Positions 53,465 through 62,794 of a stretch of 64,000 nt of DNA are shown piece by piece (the stretch's first letter is position 1; each line of letters begins with the position of its first letter). The translations under genes and the position numbers were made by a program. This DNA is from CAVTWS01 sp963738445 (GTDB taxonomy: Bacteria; Actinomycetota; Acidimicrobiia; Acidimicrobiales; SHLQ01). The notes under the pieces are model-generated. The model made no database searches. It worked only from the letters and a program-made list of their open reading frames with translations, and had not been told where the DNA came from. The stretch is from contig CAVTWS010000024.1 in assembly GCA_963738445.1 (NCBI GenBank), positions 1 to 64,000 on the forward strand, written 5' to 3'.

Positions 53465-54304
53465 TCACATCGGGATCGACGTGCGGGCGAAGTTGCCGCC
53501 ATCGCACGACGGTATGCACACGCCAGACATGTACTGCGAGTCGTCCGACACGAGAAAGGTGGCGACGTTGGCGTTGTCGCGGAGGTTCGGTGCCCGGTCG
53601 AGCTTCAGCGGCCCGGGGAACATCGTCACCGGATCCCACCCTCCCGCCTGGGCCACCGCAGCCTCCTCGTAGCTGAGGGGAACGACCTCGGCGTCGGTCC
53701 CCATGGCGAACGTCGCCGCCATGCCATGGGTCGGGGCCAACGTGTTGACGCGGATGCCGTGGCGACCCCAGTCGAGCGACATGGTGCGGACCAGACCGAT
53801 CGCGCCCGCCTTGCCCGCGGAATAAGCGCCGAACCCCGGATAGGCGCTGAGGCCACCGGCCGACGTCGTGACGACGATGTTGCCGCCCCCGCCTTGAGCG
53901 ATGAACTGGCGTGCCGCGTGCTTGCCCGAGAAGAACACGCCCTTGTAGACCACGTCGTTGACCCGATCCCACACCTCAACCGGGAGATCCTCGAGGGCGA
54001 TCGCGCCGAAGCCCTCGACCGGGATGCCGGCGTTGGCGAACATCACGTCGAGCCGGCCGAACTCGGCCACGGCGCGGGCGACTCCGGCCTGCACCTCGGC
54101 CTCAGCGGTGACGTCCATCCGGTAGCCGATCGCCGTTCCGCCGGCCGTTCGCACCTCGGCGGCCACCGCCTCGGCCCGCGAGCCGTTGATGTCCGTGACG
54201 GCGAGACGCGCCCCGAGCGTTCCCCAGATCAACGCGCACTCGCGGCCGAGGCCCGCTCCCCCGCCGGTGATCACGATCACCTTGCCGGCCAGTCGATCCG
54301 TCAT
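53465..54304 (-). CDS. Short-chain dehydrogenase/reductase
   Basis: A complete 279-residue SDR: VIVITGGGAGLGRECALIWG, then VTDINGSRAEAVAAEV, NAGIPVEGFG, catalytic Ser in VVTTSAGGLS and YSAGK (YxxxK). ATG 54304 has GGAGGGGG just upstream. It probably oxidises a secondary alcohol of a pathway intermediate with NAD(P). Divergent from the SDR at 54405, with the palindrome at 54350 between them. Confidence 0.88.
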   Translation of the reverse strand: MTDRLAGKVIVITGGGAGLGRECALIWGTLGARLAVTDINGSRAEAVAAEVRTAGGTAIGYRMDVTAEAEVQAGVARAVAEFGRLDVMFANAGIPVEGFGAIALEDLPVEVWDRVNDVVYKGVFFSGKHAARQFIAQGGGGNIVVTTSAGGLSAYPGFGAYSAGKAGAIGLVRTMSLDWGRHGIRVNTLAPTHGMAATFAMGTDAEVVPLSYEEAAVAQAGGWDPVTMFPGPLKLDRAPNLRDNANVATFLVSDDSQYMSGVCIPSCDGGNFARTSIPM

Positions 54305-54349
54305 CTGTCCCCCTCCAGCGATGCATTTGATTCGGCGCCATCGTAGTGG

Positions 54350-54375
54350 AATCGGTCAACTAATTGCCCTACTCT
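54350..54375. promoter_or_regulatory. Palindromic operator and -10 box between divergent SDR genes
   Basis: AATCGG-TCAA-CTAATT at 54350-54365, then TACTCT (54370-54375) for the rightward SDR/P450 operon. The rightward gene has a leader of about 25 nt with GGGGG before its GTG, so here translation is not leaderless. Confidence 0.5.
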
Positions 54376-54404
54376 GCGCCATAGCCGACCAGGGGGTACT
54401 CACG

Positions 54405-55385
54405 GTGACCGGATCGCTCAACGGACGGGTGGTGATCGTGACCGGGGCCGGCAACGGCATCGGCAAGCAGCACGCGCTGCTCTTCGCCCGCGAAGGCGCC
54501 AAGGTGGTCGTCAACGACCTCGGGGGGTCTCCACGCGGCGAGGGAGCAGACGCCGGGGCCGCCCAGACCGTGGTCGACCAGATTCGGGCCGAAGGCGGCG
54601 AGGCAGTGGCCAACGGCTCGAGCGTGTCGGAGTTCGCCACCGGCCAGGAGCTCGTCGACCTGGCTCTCGAGACCTTCGGCGATCTGCACGTCGTCGTGCC
54701 CAACGCCGGCGTGCTGCGCCATCGCCACTTCCCCGAGATGACCGAGCAGGACTGGGACCTCGTGATGGGCGTGCACCTCAAGGGCACGTTCTCCCTGTGC
54801 AGAGCAGCGGCGGCGTACTGGAAGGGTCGTCACGACGCCGGGCACCCGGTCGACGCGGCGATCGTCACCACCTCGTCGCCCCAAGGTCTCTTCGGTGGCC
54901 GCCTGTTCCCCGAGGAGACGGCGTCGCCGTTCCCGCCCGAGCTGGCCCAGGCCAACTACGACACCGCGAAGGCCGGCATCCTCGGTCTCACCCTCAGCCT
55001 GGCCACCGAGCTCTACCGCTATGGCGTGCGCACCAACTCCATCGTGCCGTTCGCCACCACGCGCCTCGCCGAGCTCTACCCGGGGGCCGAGCCCTTGCCT
55101 CCGGGATTCCCGGGCGAGGACTGGATCCCGATGCACCCCCGGATCAACAGCCAGGTGGTCGCGTGGCTGGCCACCGAAGCGTGCCCGGCCAACGGCACCG
55201 TGTGGAACCCGGTCCTCGGTTCCCGGTGGGTCACCTGGTCCCAAGCCGAGGCGATCCCGATTCGTGACGGATGGATGGACGTCGGCGAGATCGACCGTTT
55301 GATCCGTGAGCACATCGGCGTCGAACCCCTCGCCGTCCTCGGCACACCGTCCGGGGCACCGACCACGATCCCGGGGATGACGTGA
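54405..55385 (+). CDS. Short-chain dehydrogenase, (3R)-hydroxyacyl-CoA dehydrogenase-like
   Basis: A 326-residue SDR: VVIVTGAGNGIGKQHALLFA, AKVVVNDLGGSPRGEGADAG, NAGVLRHRHF, and catalytic Tyr-Lys in NYDTAKAGILGLTL. The VVNDLGG segment is typical of HSD17B4-type enzymes; the Ser position reads VTTSSPQGL. It should oxidise a 3-hydroxyacyl-CoA to the 3-keto form. GTG 54405 was chosen by family start and the GGGGG stretch upstream. The stop overlaps the GTG of the P450 gene by 4 nt. Confidence 0.87.
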   Translation: MTGSLNGRVVIVTGAGNGIGKQHALLFAREGAKVVVNDLGGSPRGEGADAGAAQTVVDQIRAEGGEAVANGSSVSEFATGQELVDLALETFGDLHVVVPNAGVLRHRHFPEMTEQDWDLVMGVHLKGTFSLCRAAAAYWKGRHDAGHPVDAAIVTTSSPQGLFGGRLFPEETASPFPPELAQANYDTAKAGILGLTLSLATELYRYGVRTNSIVPFATTRLAELYPGAEPLPPGFPGEDWIPMHPRINSQVVAWLATEACPANGTVWNPVLGSRWVTWSQAEAIPIRDGWMDVGEIDRLIREHIGVEPLAVLGTPSGAPTTIPGMT

Positions 55386-56620
55386 GCACCGACAACCTCA
55401 TCGAGGACCTCGACGAGCCCTTCGATCCCCACGTCGCCGACGAGGCGCTGTTCGGCGATCACCCCGATCCGTATCCCGTCATCGAAGAGCTCCGGCAACG
55501 AGGCCCGGTGGTCGCCGGCGACTACCGCGAGATCATGGGCGTTCCAGGAATGGGCGACGAAGGCTGGGCCGGCCGCTACCTGGTCCTGTCGTTCGCCGCC
55601 GTGGATCAGGTCACCAACGATCCGATGACCTTCTCGAACCACGCCTTCGACTCCACGCTCGGTCGGGCGTTCGGCCGCACCGTGAGCGTGATGGATCCGC
55701 CCGAGCACACCCGGCATCGACGCATCCTTCAGAAGGCGTTCCGACCTCCGATCGTGGCCGCGTGGGGCAACGACATCGTGGCCCCGGTCATCGACGAGCT
55801 GATCGGTGAGTTCCGGGACTCGGGACGGGCCGAGCTGGTCGAGCAGTTCGCCCGTCAGTACTCCTTCGGCGTGATCTACCGGATGCTCGACCTGCCCCGG
55901 GAGCACATCGACACGTTCTACAAGCTCACGGTCGCCCAGCTGTTCTTCTACCCGGGCATGACGATCGCCGAGGAGGCGTCGGCCAAGCTCGGTCGGTACT
56001 TCGGGAGGTTGTTGGCCGAACGCAGGATGTCACCGGGCTCCGACATCGTGAGCGTGCTGGCCACCACCGAGCTCGACGGCGAGTACCTCGAGGACGAGGT
56101 CGCCATCTCGTTCCTGCGCCAGCTCATCAACGCCGGCGGCGACACCACCTTCCGCACGACCACGGTCCTGCTCACCGGGCTGCTTTCGAACCCCGACCAG
56201 CTCGACGCCGTGCGTGCCGACCGCAGCCTCATCGCCGCGGCGGTCGAGGAGGCGCTGCGCTGGGACGGACCGGTCCTGGCGTCGCAGCGCCAGACGACGG
56301 TCGACACCGTGCTCGACGGGGTTCCGGTGCCGGCCAACAGCTACCTCGAGCTGCTCTACGGTGCCGCCAATCACGACCCCGCCGTGTTCGAGCATCCCGA
56401 GCGGTTCGACATCCACCGGCCCAAGCACCGGCACTTCGGCTTCTCGTTCGGCGCCCACAACTGCGTGGGCCAGGTGCTCGCCCGGCTCGAGATGACGCGT
56501 GCCGTGAACGCCATGCTCGACGATCTGCCCAACCTGCGGCTCGACCCCGACATGCCACCGCCCAGGTTGCGGGGGGCGATGATGCGCACCCCGCCCACCA
56601 TCAACGTGATCTTCGACTGA
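55382..56620 (+). CDS. Cytochrome P450
   Basis: A 412-residue soluble P450. I-helix motif AGGDTTFRT (about 251), ExxR in EEALRWDG (Glu290/Arg293), and haem Cys361 in FGFSFGAHNCVGQVLAR. GTG 55382 overlaps the SDR stop (GTGA). It differs clearly from the P450 at 44435, so the two likely hydroxylate different positions. No dedicated ferredoxin lies beside it. A GMC oxidoreductase follows after 32 nt and could oxidise the alcohol this enzyme forms. Confidence 0.92.
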   Translation: MSTDNLIEDLDEPFDPHVADEALFGDHPDPYPVIEELRQRGPVVAGDYREIMGVPGMGDEGWAGRYLVLSFAAVDQVTNDPMTFSNHAFDSTLGRAFGRTVSVMDPPEHTRHRRILQKAFRPPIVAAWGNDIVAPVIDELIGEFRDSGRAELVEQFARQYSFGVIYRMLDLPREHIDTFYKLTVAQLFFYPGMTIAEEASAKLGRYFGRLLAERRMSPGSDIVSVLATTELDGEYLEDEVAISFLRQLINAGGDTTFRTTTVLLTGLLSNPDQLDAVRADRSLIAAAVEEALRWDGPVLASQRQTTVDTVLDGVPVPANSYLELLYGAANHDPAVFEHPERFDIHRPKHRHFGFSFGAHNCVGQVLARLEMTRAVNAMLDDLPNLRLDPDMPPPRLRGAMMRTPPTINVIFD

Positions 56621-56652
56621 CCGCCACCGATTCTCCTAGGGAAACAGACAAC

Positions 56653-58254
56653 GTGAACTACGACTTCATCATCGTCGGTGCCGGATCAGCCGGGTGCGTG
56701 CTGGCCAACCGGCTGTCCACCGACCCCGCCCGCAAGGTGTTGCTGCTGGAGGCAGGGCCGCGTGACAAGAACCCGATGATCAAGATCCCCAAAGGCTTCG
56801 GCAAGCTGCTCGGCGACCAGGACTACGCCTGGTTCTTCCCCACGGATCCCTTCGGACCCACCAATCGGGTCGAGTACTGGGTACGAGGCAAGACGCTCGG
56901 CGGGTCGAGCGCCGTCAACGGGCTCGTCTACAACCGCGGGGCCGCCGCCGATTGGGACGCCATGGCCGCCGCCGGCCACGGGCCAGACTGGACGTGGGAC
57001 AACATCCTCCCCCACTACAAGGCCATCGAGGACAACCAGCTCGGCGCCACCGCCACCCGGGGCTCGGGCGGACCACTCGGCATCACCCGAGTGCCCGATC
57101 CGGACCCCATCAGCGACGCGATCGTGGCCTCCGGCCCGGCCGTGGGCATGACGCCGGTCGAGGACTACAACGAGTCCGACGTGCCTCGCATCGGGCACAC
57201 CATGAGCACCATCCTCAAAGGCCGGCGGGTGTCGAGCGCGCACGGCGTTCCTGCACCCGGTGTCATCGCGCCCCAACCTCACCGTGCTCACCGGCGCCTT
57301 CGCCACCGGGTTGATCTTCGACGGCGATCGCTGCGTCGGCGTCAACGTGCGGCAAGGGACCACCGTGTCCGAGCACCGAACCTCCGGCGAGGTGATCCTC
57401 TCGCTCGGCAGCCTCGCCACCCCGAAGCTGCTCCAGCTGTCGGGCATCGGGCCCGCCGAGGTCCTGCGTAACGCCGGCATCGACGTTCGCGTCGACTCCG
57501 ACAACGTGGGGCCGCAAGCTCGTCGAGCACCGCTGCTTCGTGCTCCAGCACCGGCTACGCGAGAACGGCGGCTACAACAAGCTTCTGTCCAGCAAGCTCC
57601 GGCAGAACCTCGAGGGCGCCAAGTACCTCCTGACCCGCAAGGGCGTGATGGCCGGCCCGTCCTACGACGTGATCGGCTTCGTGAAGACCAGGGACGGCCT
57701 CGACCGGCCCGACGGACAGATGCTGATGTCGCCCTACACCGTGGCCACCGCCGCCGCCGGGGCCGAACCCACGGATCGAGAGCGAACCCGGGGTGCAGTG
57801 CATCGGGTTCGTGTGCCGCCCGAATTCCGAGGGCCTGGTCGAGATCACCAGCGCCGACCCGGACGTTCCGCTCCACACCGTGACCAACTACTTCACCTCG
57901 GACCACGACCGAGAGGTCGGGCTCGGGCTCTTCGCCAAGATGCGCGAGCTCTTCGCCGCCGATCCCATCGCCCGCCATCTCAAGCACGAGACCCTCCCGG
58001 GTCGTGACGTGACCGATCCCCAGCAGCTCGTGGAGGTGGCGCTCGAACGCGGCTACTGCGGCTACCACGCCGTGTCGACGTGTGCCATGGGACCGAACGA
58101 CTCCGACGTGGTCGACGGTCAGCTGCGTGTGCGCGGCGTCGACGGCCTGCGGATCATGGACTGTTCGGTGCTCCCCACCATGGTCGCCGGCAACCTCAAC
58201 GGCCCCATGATGGCGATGGCCTCACGTGCCGCCGAGGTCATCGCCGAAGGCTGA
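56653..58254 (+). CDS. GMC-family FAD oxidoreductase (frameshifted three times)
   Basis: About 532 residues once three single-base excesses are removed, at about 57236-57256, 57505-57520 and 57775-57790. The FAD-binding start is YDFIIVGAGSAGCVLANRLS, with GGSSAVNGLVYNRG next. The substrate domain resumes as AFLHPVSSRPNLTVLTGAFA, then RKLVEHRCFVLQHRLREN. The C-terminus has GYHAVSTCAMG with the catalytic His and TMVAGNLNGPMMAMASRAAE. Members are choline-dehydrogenase-like alcohol oxidases. Start is GTG 56653. Three shifts in one gene make either poor consensus or true decay possible. Confidence 0.78.
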
Positions 58255-58274
58255 GCGCTCCTGCACTGCACGGC

Positions 58275-58655
58275 GTGGACATCGATCCCGCGCTTCGAGA
58301 CGACGTCGTTCGCTCCTTGCGTACCGCCGGGGCCTCGTTCGCGCTCGGTTTCCGGGAGTCCGGCCCGGGTACGAACACGAACCTGTCCGACCTCGACGTG
58401 GCCGCCTGGTGGCCGCGGGATCCGCCGACACCGTGGTCCGTTGCAGTCCCCGACAACGTAGATCTGATCGTCATCCACGACCTCCCGCTCGAGTTGGCCG
58501 GCCGCATCGCCCTCGCCGGAGTCGTGATTCTCGACGACGATCCGGCGGCCCGGGTGCGCTGGGTAGCCGACACTCGCAAGATCTGGCTCGACGAGCGACC
58601 ACGATTCGAAGCCGCACACCGCACCTTCCTCGAAGCGGCCGCTCGTGGTCGATGA
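58275..58655 (+). CDS. Orphan MNT-type minimal nucleotidyltransferase
   Basis: A 126-residue protein with a short nucleotidyltransferase core: FALGFRESGPGTNTNLSDLDVAAW, in which the usual GSxxxG is GFxxSG and the catalytic pair is the Asp-x-Asp of SDLDVA. It resembles MntA, the antitoxin that AMPylates HEPN toxins, but no HEPN gene is adjacent. The first Ser of the nucleotide-binding loop is replaced by Phe, so activity is doubtful. GTG 58275 was chosen by domain length. Sits alone between the GMC gene and the convergent thiolase gene. Confidence 0.6.
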   Translation: MDIDPALRDDVVRSLRTAGASFALGFRESGPGTNTNLSDLDVAAWWPRDPPTPWSVAVPDNVDLIVIHDLPLELAGRIALAGVVILDDDPAARVRWVADTRKIWLDERPRFEAAHRTFLEAAARGR

Positions 58656-58733
58656 GGGCCGGTGTCGACCCGACCGCCGGACAGACGCCCGACCGATCCC
58701 CGACGCCGATCCGGTGACCACGGGCTGTTCGTG

Positions 58734-59923
58734 TCATGCCAGGCGCTCGATGATCGTGCCGGTCCCGAGCCCGCCCCCGCAGCACATCGAGATCAGGCCG
58801 TAACGGCCTCCCGTGCGTTCGAGCTCGCACAGTGCCTTGGCCAGCAGGATCACCCCGGTGGCGCCGAGCGGATGACCGGTGGCGATGGCCCCGCCGTTCG
58901 GGTTCACCCGTTGAGGATCGATGCCCAGTTCCTTCTGCCAGGCCAGCACGACGGCGGCGAACGCCTCGTTGACCTCGAACACGTCGATGTCGGCGGCGGA
59001 CAACCCGGTCCGGGCGAACAGCGCCTCGGTGGCCGGGATCGGCCCCGTGAGCATGAGCACCGGATCGGAGCCGACCAGCACGGAATCGACGAGGCGAGCG
59101 CGGGCGTGAACCCGGCCGCCGCGGCCTCACTCTCTCGCATGAGGAGCAGAGCAGACGCCCCGTCGGAGATCTGCGACGAGGTGCCCGCGGTGTGGCAGGC
59201 ACCGTCGGCCTGGCGGTTGGTACGCAGCTGGGCCAAAGCATCGACCGACGTCTCGCGCAGCCCCTCGTCGCGACGGAACGTGACCGACTCGCCCGGGGCG
59301 CCCTCAGCGCCCACCGTTGTCGCAGAAACGGGCACCACCTGGGTGGCGAACCGAGCCTCGGCCCAGGCCTGAGCGGCCAGGTGCTGGGATCGGGCGCCGA
59401 AGACGTCGAGGTCGTCACGTGACAGCCCCCACCGGGCCGCGATGCGGTCGGATCCCTCCATCTGGGTGGTGGCCTCGTAACGGTCGACGTAGGCGCCGAC
59501 CCGGGGTGCTCCCACGTCGGGGTCACGCGGGATGCTCGACCCCATGGGCACCATGCTCATGTTCTCGACTCCGCACCCGATCGCCACGTCAACCAGGCCA
59601 CTCGCCACCAGCCCGTGGGCCAGCGTGACCGACTGCTGAGCGGAACCACACTGGACGTTGGTCGTGGTCGCGGGGACTTCCAGCGGAAGCCCGGCGGTGA
59701 GCCAGGCGTTGCGGACCACGTTCGATGCCTGAGCTCCGGCCTGCCCGACACAACCGCCGACCACCTGCCCGACCCGGTGTGGGTCGAGGCCGGTGCGCTC
59801 GATCAACGACGTCAGGACCGATCCCAGCAGCTCGTTCGGATGGGTGTGGGCGAGAGCTCCATTGCGGCGCCCGATCGCCGAGCGGACGGCATCGATGATC
59901 ACCACGGGGTCAGTTGTCGTCAC
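58734..59923 (-). CDS. Acetyl-CoA acetyltransferase/thiolase (frameshifted)
   Basis: About 396 residues. The N-terminal part from 59923 includes NVQCGSAQQSVTLAHG with the nucleophilic Cys. After a break at about 59098-59112 (one lost base or two gained) the C-terminal part reads VLVGSDPVLMLTGPIPATEA, with EVNEAFAA, GGAIATGHPLGATG (catalytic His) and SMCCGGGLGTG (second Cys). It catalyses the thiolytic last step of a beta-oxidation cycle. It is downstream of a crotonase in the same direction. Confidence 0.82.
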
Positions 59924-59956
59924 GGTGGGACTCCTACATCTGCGGGCCGGAGCCCC

Positions 59957-60763
59957 TTACTGGCGTGGGTCTGATGGCCCGAAGGACGGGGTGCGCTTCT
60001 CCAGGAATGCGGCCACGCCTTCGCGCGCGTCGGCAGTGCCGAACAGGCGACGGCCGGCCTCCTGCTCCATGGCGATGGCATCGGCCAGGGGCATCGCCAC
60101 CCCGTCACGGAGCAGCACCTTGGCTGCGGCCAACGCCGCCGCCGGCCCGACGCTGAGACCACGGGCCAACTCGAGCGCAGCTTCGAGCGCGCCCCCGGAG
60201 GCCACCGGCTCCTCGCAGAACCCGAAACGATGAGCGGCGTGGGCGTCGAGCGGCTCGCCGGTCACGAGCAGTCGGGTGGCCACGCTGGTGGGAAGCATCC
60301 GAATGGCGCGCTGCGTGCCCCCGAGGCCCGGCAGCAAGCCGAGTTTGATCTCGGGCAGCCCGAACCGGCTCCGCTCCGACACCGTTCGGAGGTCGCAGGC
60401 CATGGCCAGCTCGCAGCCGCCTCCGAAGGCGATCCCCTCGACCGCGGCCACCACGACCTGCGGGAGCGCGGCGATGGCCTCGACCGCGGAACCGAGCCGC
60501 TGGATGAACGCGTGGAAGTCGTCGGGTGTGGCGAGCGAACCGAACTCGGCGATGTCAGCGCCGGCGCAGAACGCCTTGCCTCCGGCACCGGTGACGACGA
60601 CTGCCCGGACCGACGGGTCATGGGCGAGATCCGCTGCCAACGCGACGAGCTCATCGGCCATCGCGGTGTTGAACGAGTTGTGGACGTGCGGCCGATCCAG
60701 CGTGATCAGGACCACACCGTCGACGGGACGCTCCACTCGCACGGTGCGCTGCTCTTCGGCCAC
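59957..60763 (-). CDS. Enoyl-CoA hydratase
   Basis: A 268-residue classical crotonase: AFCAGADIAEF, EGIAFGGGCELAMACDLR at the oxyanion hole and LPEIKLGLLPGLGGTQRAIR with the catalytic Glu region. It is the most standard hydratase of the four in the window. GTG 60763 is preceded by TATTTT at 6 nt, a leaderless arrangement. The palindrome at 60780 covers the region just upstream. It forms a short operon with the thiolase. Confidence 0.9.
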   Translation of the reverse strand: MAEEQRTVRVERPVDGVVLITLDRPHVHNSFNTAMADELVALAADLAHDPSVRAVVVTGAGGKAFCAGADIAEFGSLATPDDFHAFIQRLGSAVEAIAALPQVVVAAVEGIAFGGGCELAMACDLRTVSERSRFGLPEIKLGLLPGLGGTQRAIRMLPTSVATRLLVTGEPLDAHAAHRFGFCEEPVASGGALEAALELARGLSVGPAAALAAAKVLLRDGVAMPLADAIAMEQEAGRRLFGTADAREGVAAFLEKRTPSFGPSDPRQ

Positions 60764-60779
60764 CCGGAGAAAATAGCCG

Positions 60780-60795
60780 AATTGTTGTTCTGATT
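60780..60795. promoter_or_regulatory. Palindromic operator upstream of the crotonase/thiolase operon
   Basis: AATTGT-TGTT-CTGATT; one strong and one weak half-site. It starts 17 bp upstream of GTG 60763, next to the TATTTT -10 box (minus, 60775-60770). Confidence 0.4.
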
Positions 60796-60829
60796 CGAGT
60801 GCCGCTCCTCGGCCGAGCTCTCGGGGGTG

Positions 60830-61819
60830 TCACACCAGCGGTTCGTAGAAGGTCGCCGCCCACCTACGCAGTGCGGTGAACCCACGGACCTCGCCGGCCG
60901 CCCAGGCCGGGCTGTCGACGTAGCGCTGGTTCTCCCAGATCTCGATGTCGCGAGGGAGCTGGAACGTGGCGTCGTGGATGCGCTGCCGGAACTGGCCTGG
61001 CTCTTCGTCGCCGGGGGCCTCCTCGAGCCATACGGTCTGGAACAGCTCTGAGGTCTCGTCGTCGATCGGCGTCGTCGCGAGCAGGATGATGACCCACCGT
61101 CCGCGAGGATTGCCGAACGCCGTGTAGGACAGGCCGACCCCAACTTGCACGATGTCGAGAAGGTCGCCCCGGCCGTTCTCAGGATCCTCCTGCCACGAAC
61201 GCCCCCAACCCAGGCGCACCCGGTAGTGGTGGTCATCGGCCACGGAGCTCACCACGATCGGGATCGACGGAGTCTCGTGCACGAACGCGAAGTGCGCCGG
61301 GTCGGCGGTGTTGTCGAGCACGACATACGGGTCGAGCGTGCGACGACCGTGACGGATCTCACCATCGGGATGGCTCGGGTGGTACCGACGGCCCGCGATG
61401 TCGTCGCCGAGGACCTCGAAGGCATCGGGTATCTCCCACGCCGGCTCCCCTCCGTCACGATCGTGCCAGATGTACAGCACGTCGTTGCGCTCCACGATCG
61501 GCCAGGTGCGCATCCGTACCGCACCGTTCGGACGATCCTGATAGGGGATGAGCGTGTTGCGGCCCTCACCGTTCCAGCGCCACCCATGGAACGGGCACTG
61601 GATTTCCGTTCCACACACCGTGCCGCCCACGCCGAGATGGGCGCCCATGTGGCCGCAGTAGGCGTCGACGGCCCGCAGGGTGCCGTCCTCGGAGCGGTAC
61701 ACCACCAACGACTCGCCGAAGCATGCTCTGGTGACCACCTGACCGACCGGGACGTCGGCCGACCAGCCGATCTGGAACCAGCCCCGGGGCTTCATCATCG
61801 GTTCAGGTAGCCGAGCCAT
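60830..61819 (-). CDS. KshA-like Rieske non-haem iron oxygenase
   Basis: A 329-residue terminal oxygenase. The Rieske [2Fe-2S] ligands are Cys55/His57 (YCGHMGAHLG) and Cys75/His78 (CPFHGW). The mononuclear iron site is Asn170-x2-Asp173-x2-His176-x4-His181 (DNTADPAHFAFVH). The N-terminal MMKPRGWFQIGWSADVPVGQ and GEGRNTLIPYQDR closely resemble 3-ketosteroid 9-alpha-hydroxylase (KshA), which opens the steroid nucleus, though other polycyclic substrates are possible. No KshB reductase is nearby. ATG 61819; a decayed TetR gene is divergent. Confidence 0.85.
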   Translation of the reverse strand: MARLPEPMMKPRGWFQIGWSADVPVGQVVTRACFGESLVVYRSEDGTLRAVDAYCGHMGAHLGVGGTVCGTEIQCPFHGWRWNGEGRNTLIPYQDRPNGAVRMRTWPIVERNDVLYIWHDRDGGEPAWEIPDAFEVLGDDIAGRRYHPSHPDGEIRHGRRTLDPYVVLDNTADPAHFAFVHETPSIPIVVSSVADDHHYRVRLGWGRSWQEDPENGRGDLLDIVQVGVGLSYTAFGNPRGRWVIILLATTPIDDETSELFQTVWLEEAPGDEEPGQFRQRIHDATFQLPRDIEIWENQRYVDSPAWAAGEVRGFTALRRWAATFYEPLV

Positions 61820-61842
61820 CGCCTGACCTCTCGTCGCGATGA

Positions 61843-62334
61843 TCGGTAGTATCGACGACTCGCAGTGTCGCCACGGAGTCCGGTTGGTCGACCGGTGTTC
61901 TGAAGCACTACTTCGACAACAAGGACGAGCTGCTCGCGCTCGCTCTACGAGAGCTCGAACACGACGCGCGGCAGCGGTTCGCCGCCGCCGCCGCTGATGC
62001 TCCGACCGGGTTCGAAGCTCTTCGTGCTGCGATCTCGGGGCTCCTCGCCCTCGACGCCGAGCACACGAGGGTCTGGATCGCGTTCATGAGCCGGGCCAGC
62101 ACCGAACCGGGCACCGCGTCGTCGTGGAGACGAGCCGCCCACCGGTGGACGCAACAGTGGTCGGACCTCGTCCGGAAGGGCCAAGCCGACGGATCCGTCA
62201 GCGCGGCGGTCGACGCCGAGGCCGTCGGACGGCAGCTGCACGCGGTCGTCAGCGGTCTGCGCATCAACGCCCTCTTCGGCCTCGACGGCGGCGAGGTGTC
62301 GACGATCCTGGAACCACTTCGGGTTCAGGCCTGA
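61843..62334 (+). pseudogene. 5'-truncated TetR-family regulator
   Basis: The frame opens after a TGA at 61840 and encodes 163 residues: TTRSVATESGWSTGVLKHYF, which is the helix-turn-helix end of a TetR protein, followed by the normal ligand-binding domain to FGLDGGEVSTILEPLRVQA. The first 35 or so residues (helix 1 and its lead) are missing and no start codon lies before the HTH. The truncation lies against the promoter of the Rieske gene, so a local deletion probably removed the start. It should not bind DNA normally. Confidence 0.7.
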
Positions 62335-62370
62335 ACGACCGCGCCTCCCGACGGTGGCCTCACCTGGCGG

Positions 62371-62793
62371 TCACGGATCGATGCGGGCGGTCGCGTAGCC
62401 GGACACGACCTCGTCGCCGTGCTGGTTGCGGGTGGACACGGTGAAACGAGCCGTCGGCCGGTCGCCCGAAGCGTCGATCGACTCGACGGTCACCGTGGTC
62501 GTCAGCGAGTCGCCCGGCCACACCTGACGGGAGAAGCGCACGCCGAAGCTGGCGATGCGGCCGTCGCCGACCCAGTCCGTGATCACTCGGCCGGTGAGCC
62601 CCATGGTCAGCATGCCGTGAGCGAACACTCCGGGATAGCCAGCGATCTCCCTGGTGTACCGGTCGTCGGTGTGCAGCGGGTTGTAGTCACCCGACGCACC
62701 GGCGTACATCACGAGCTGGGTACGGGTGAGGTCCTCGACGACGGACTCGGTGCGGCTATCGCCGACTCGCAAGGTCGACGCCGACAGCGCCAC
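62371..62793 (-). CDS. MaoC-like (R)-specific enoyl-CoA hydratase subunit
   Basis: A 140-residue hot-dog protein with the catalytic hydratase motif YAGASGDYNPLHTDDRYTRE (Asp-x4-His) and AHGMLTMGLTGRVITDWVG. GTG 62793 lies 1 nt after the TGA of the partner gene (TGAAGTG). Pairs of one catalytic and one non-catalytic hot-dog protein form heteromeric hydratases, such as HadAB or ChsH1-ChsH2 in mycobacteria, and this gene supplies the catalytic half. Confidence 0.87.
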   Translation of the reverse strand: MALSASTLRVGDSRTESVVEDLTRTQLVMYAGASGDYNPLHTDDRYTREIAGYPGVFAHGMLTMGLTGRVITDWVGDGRIASFGVRFSRQVWPGDSLTTTVTVESIDASGDRPTARFTVSTRNQHGDEVVSGYATARIDP

Positions 62794-62794
62794 T

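Noticed and set aside
61844..61859. Operator of the shared type between the Rieske and TetR genes
   Set aside because: The best 16-mer matches the consensus only weakly in both halves. The original operator was probably for the TetR protein itself.
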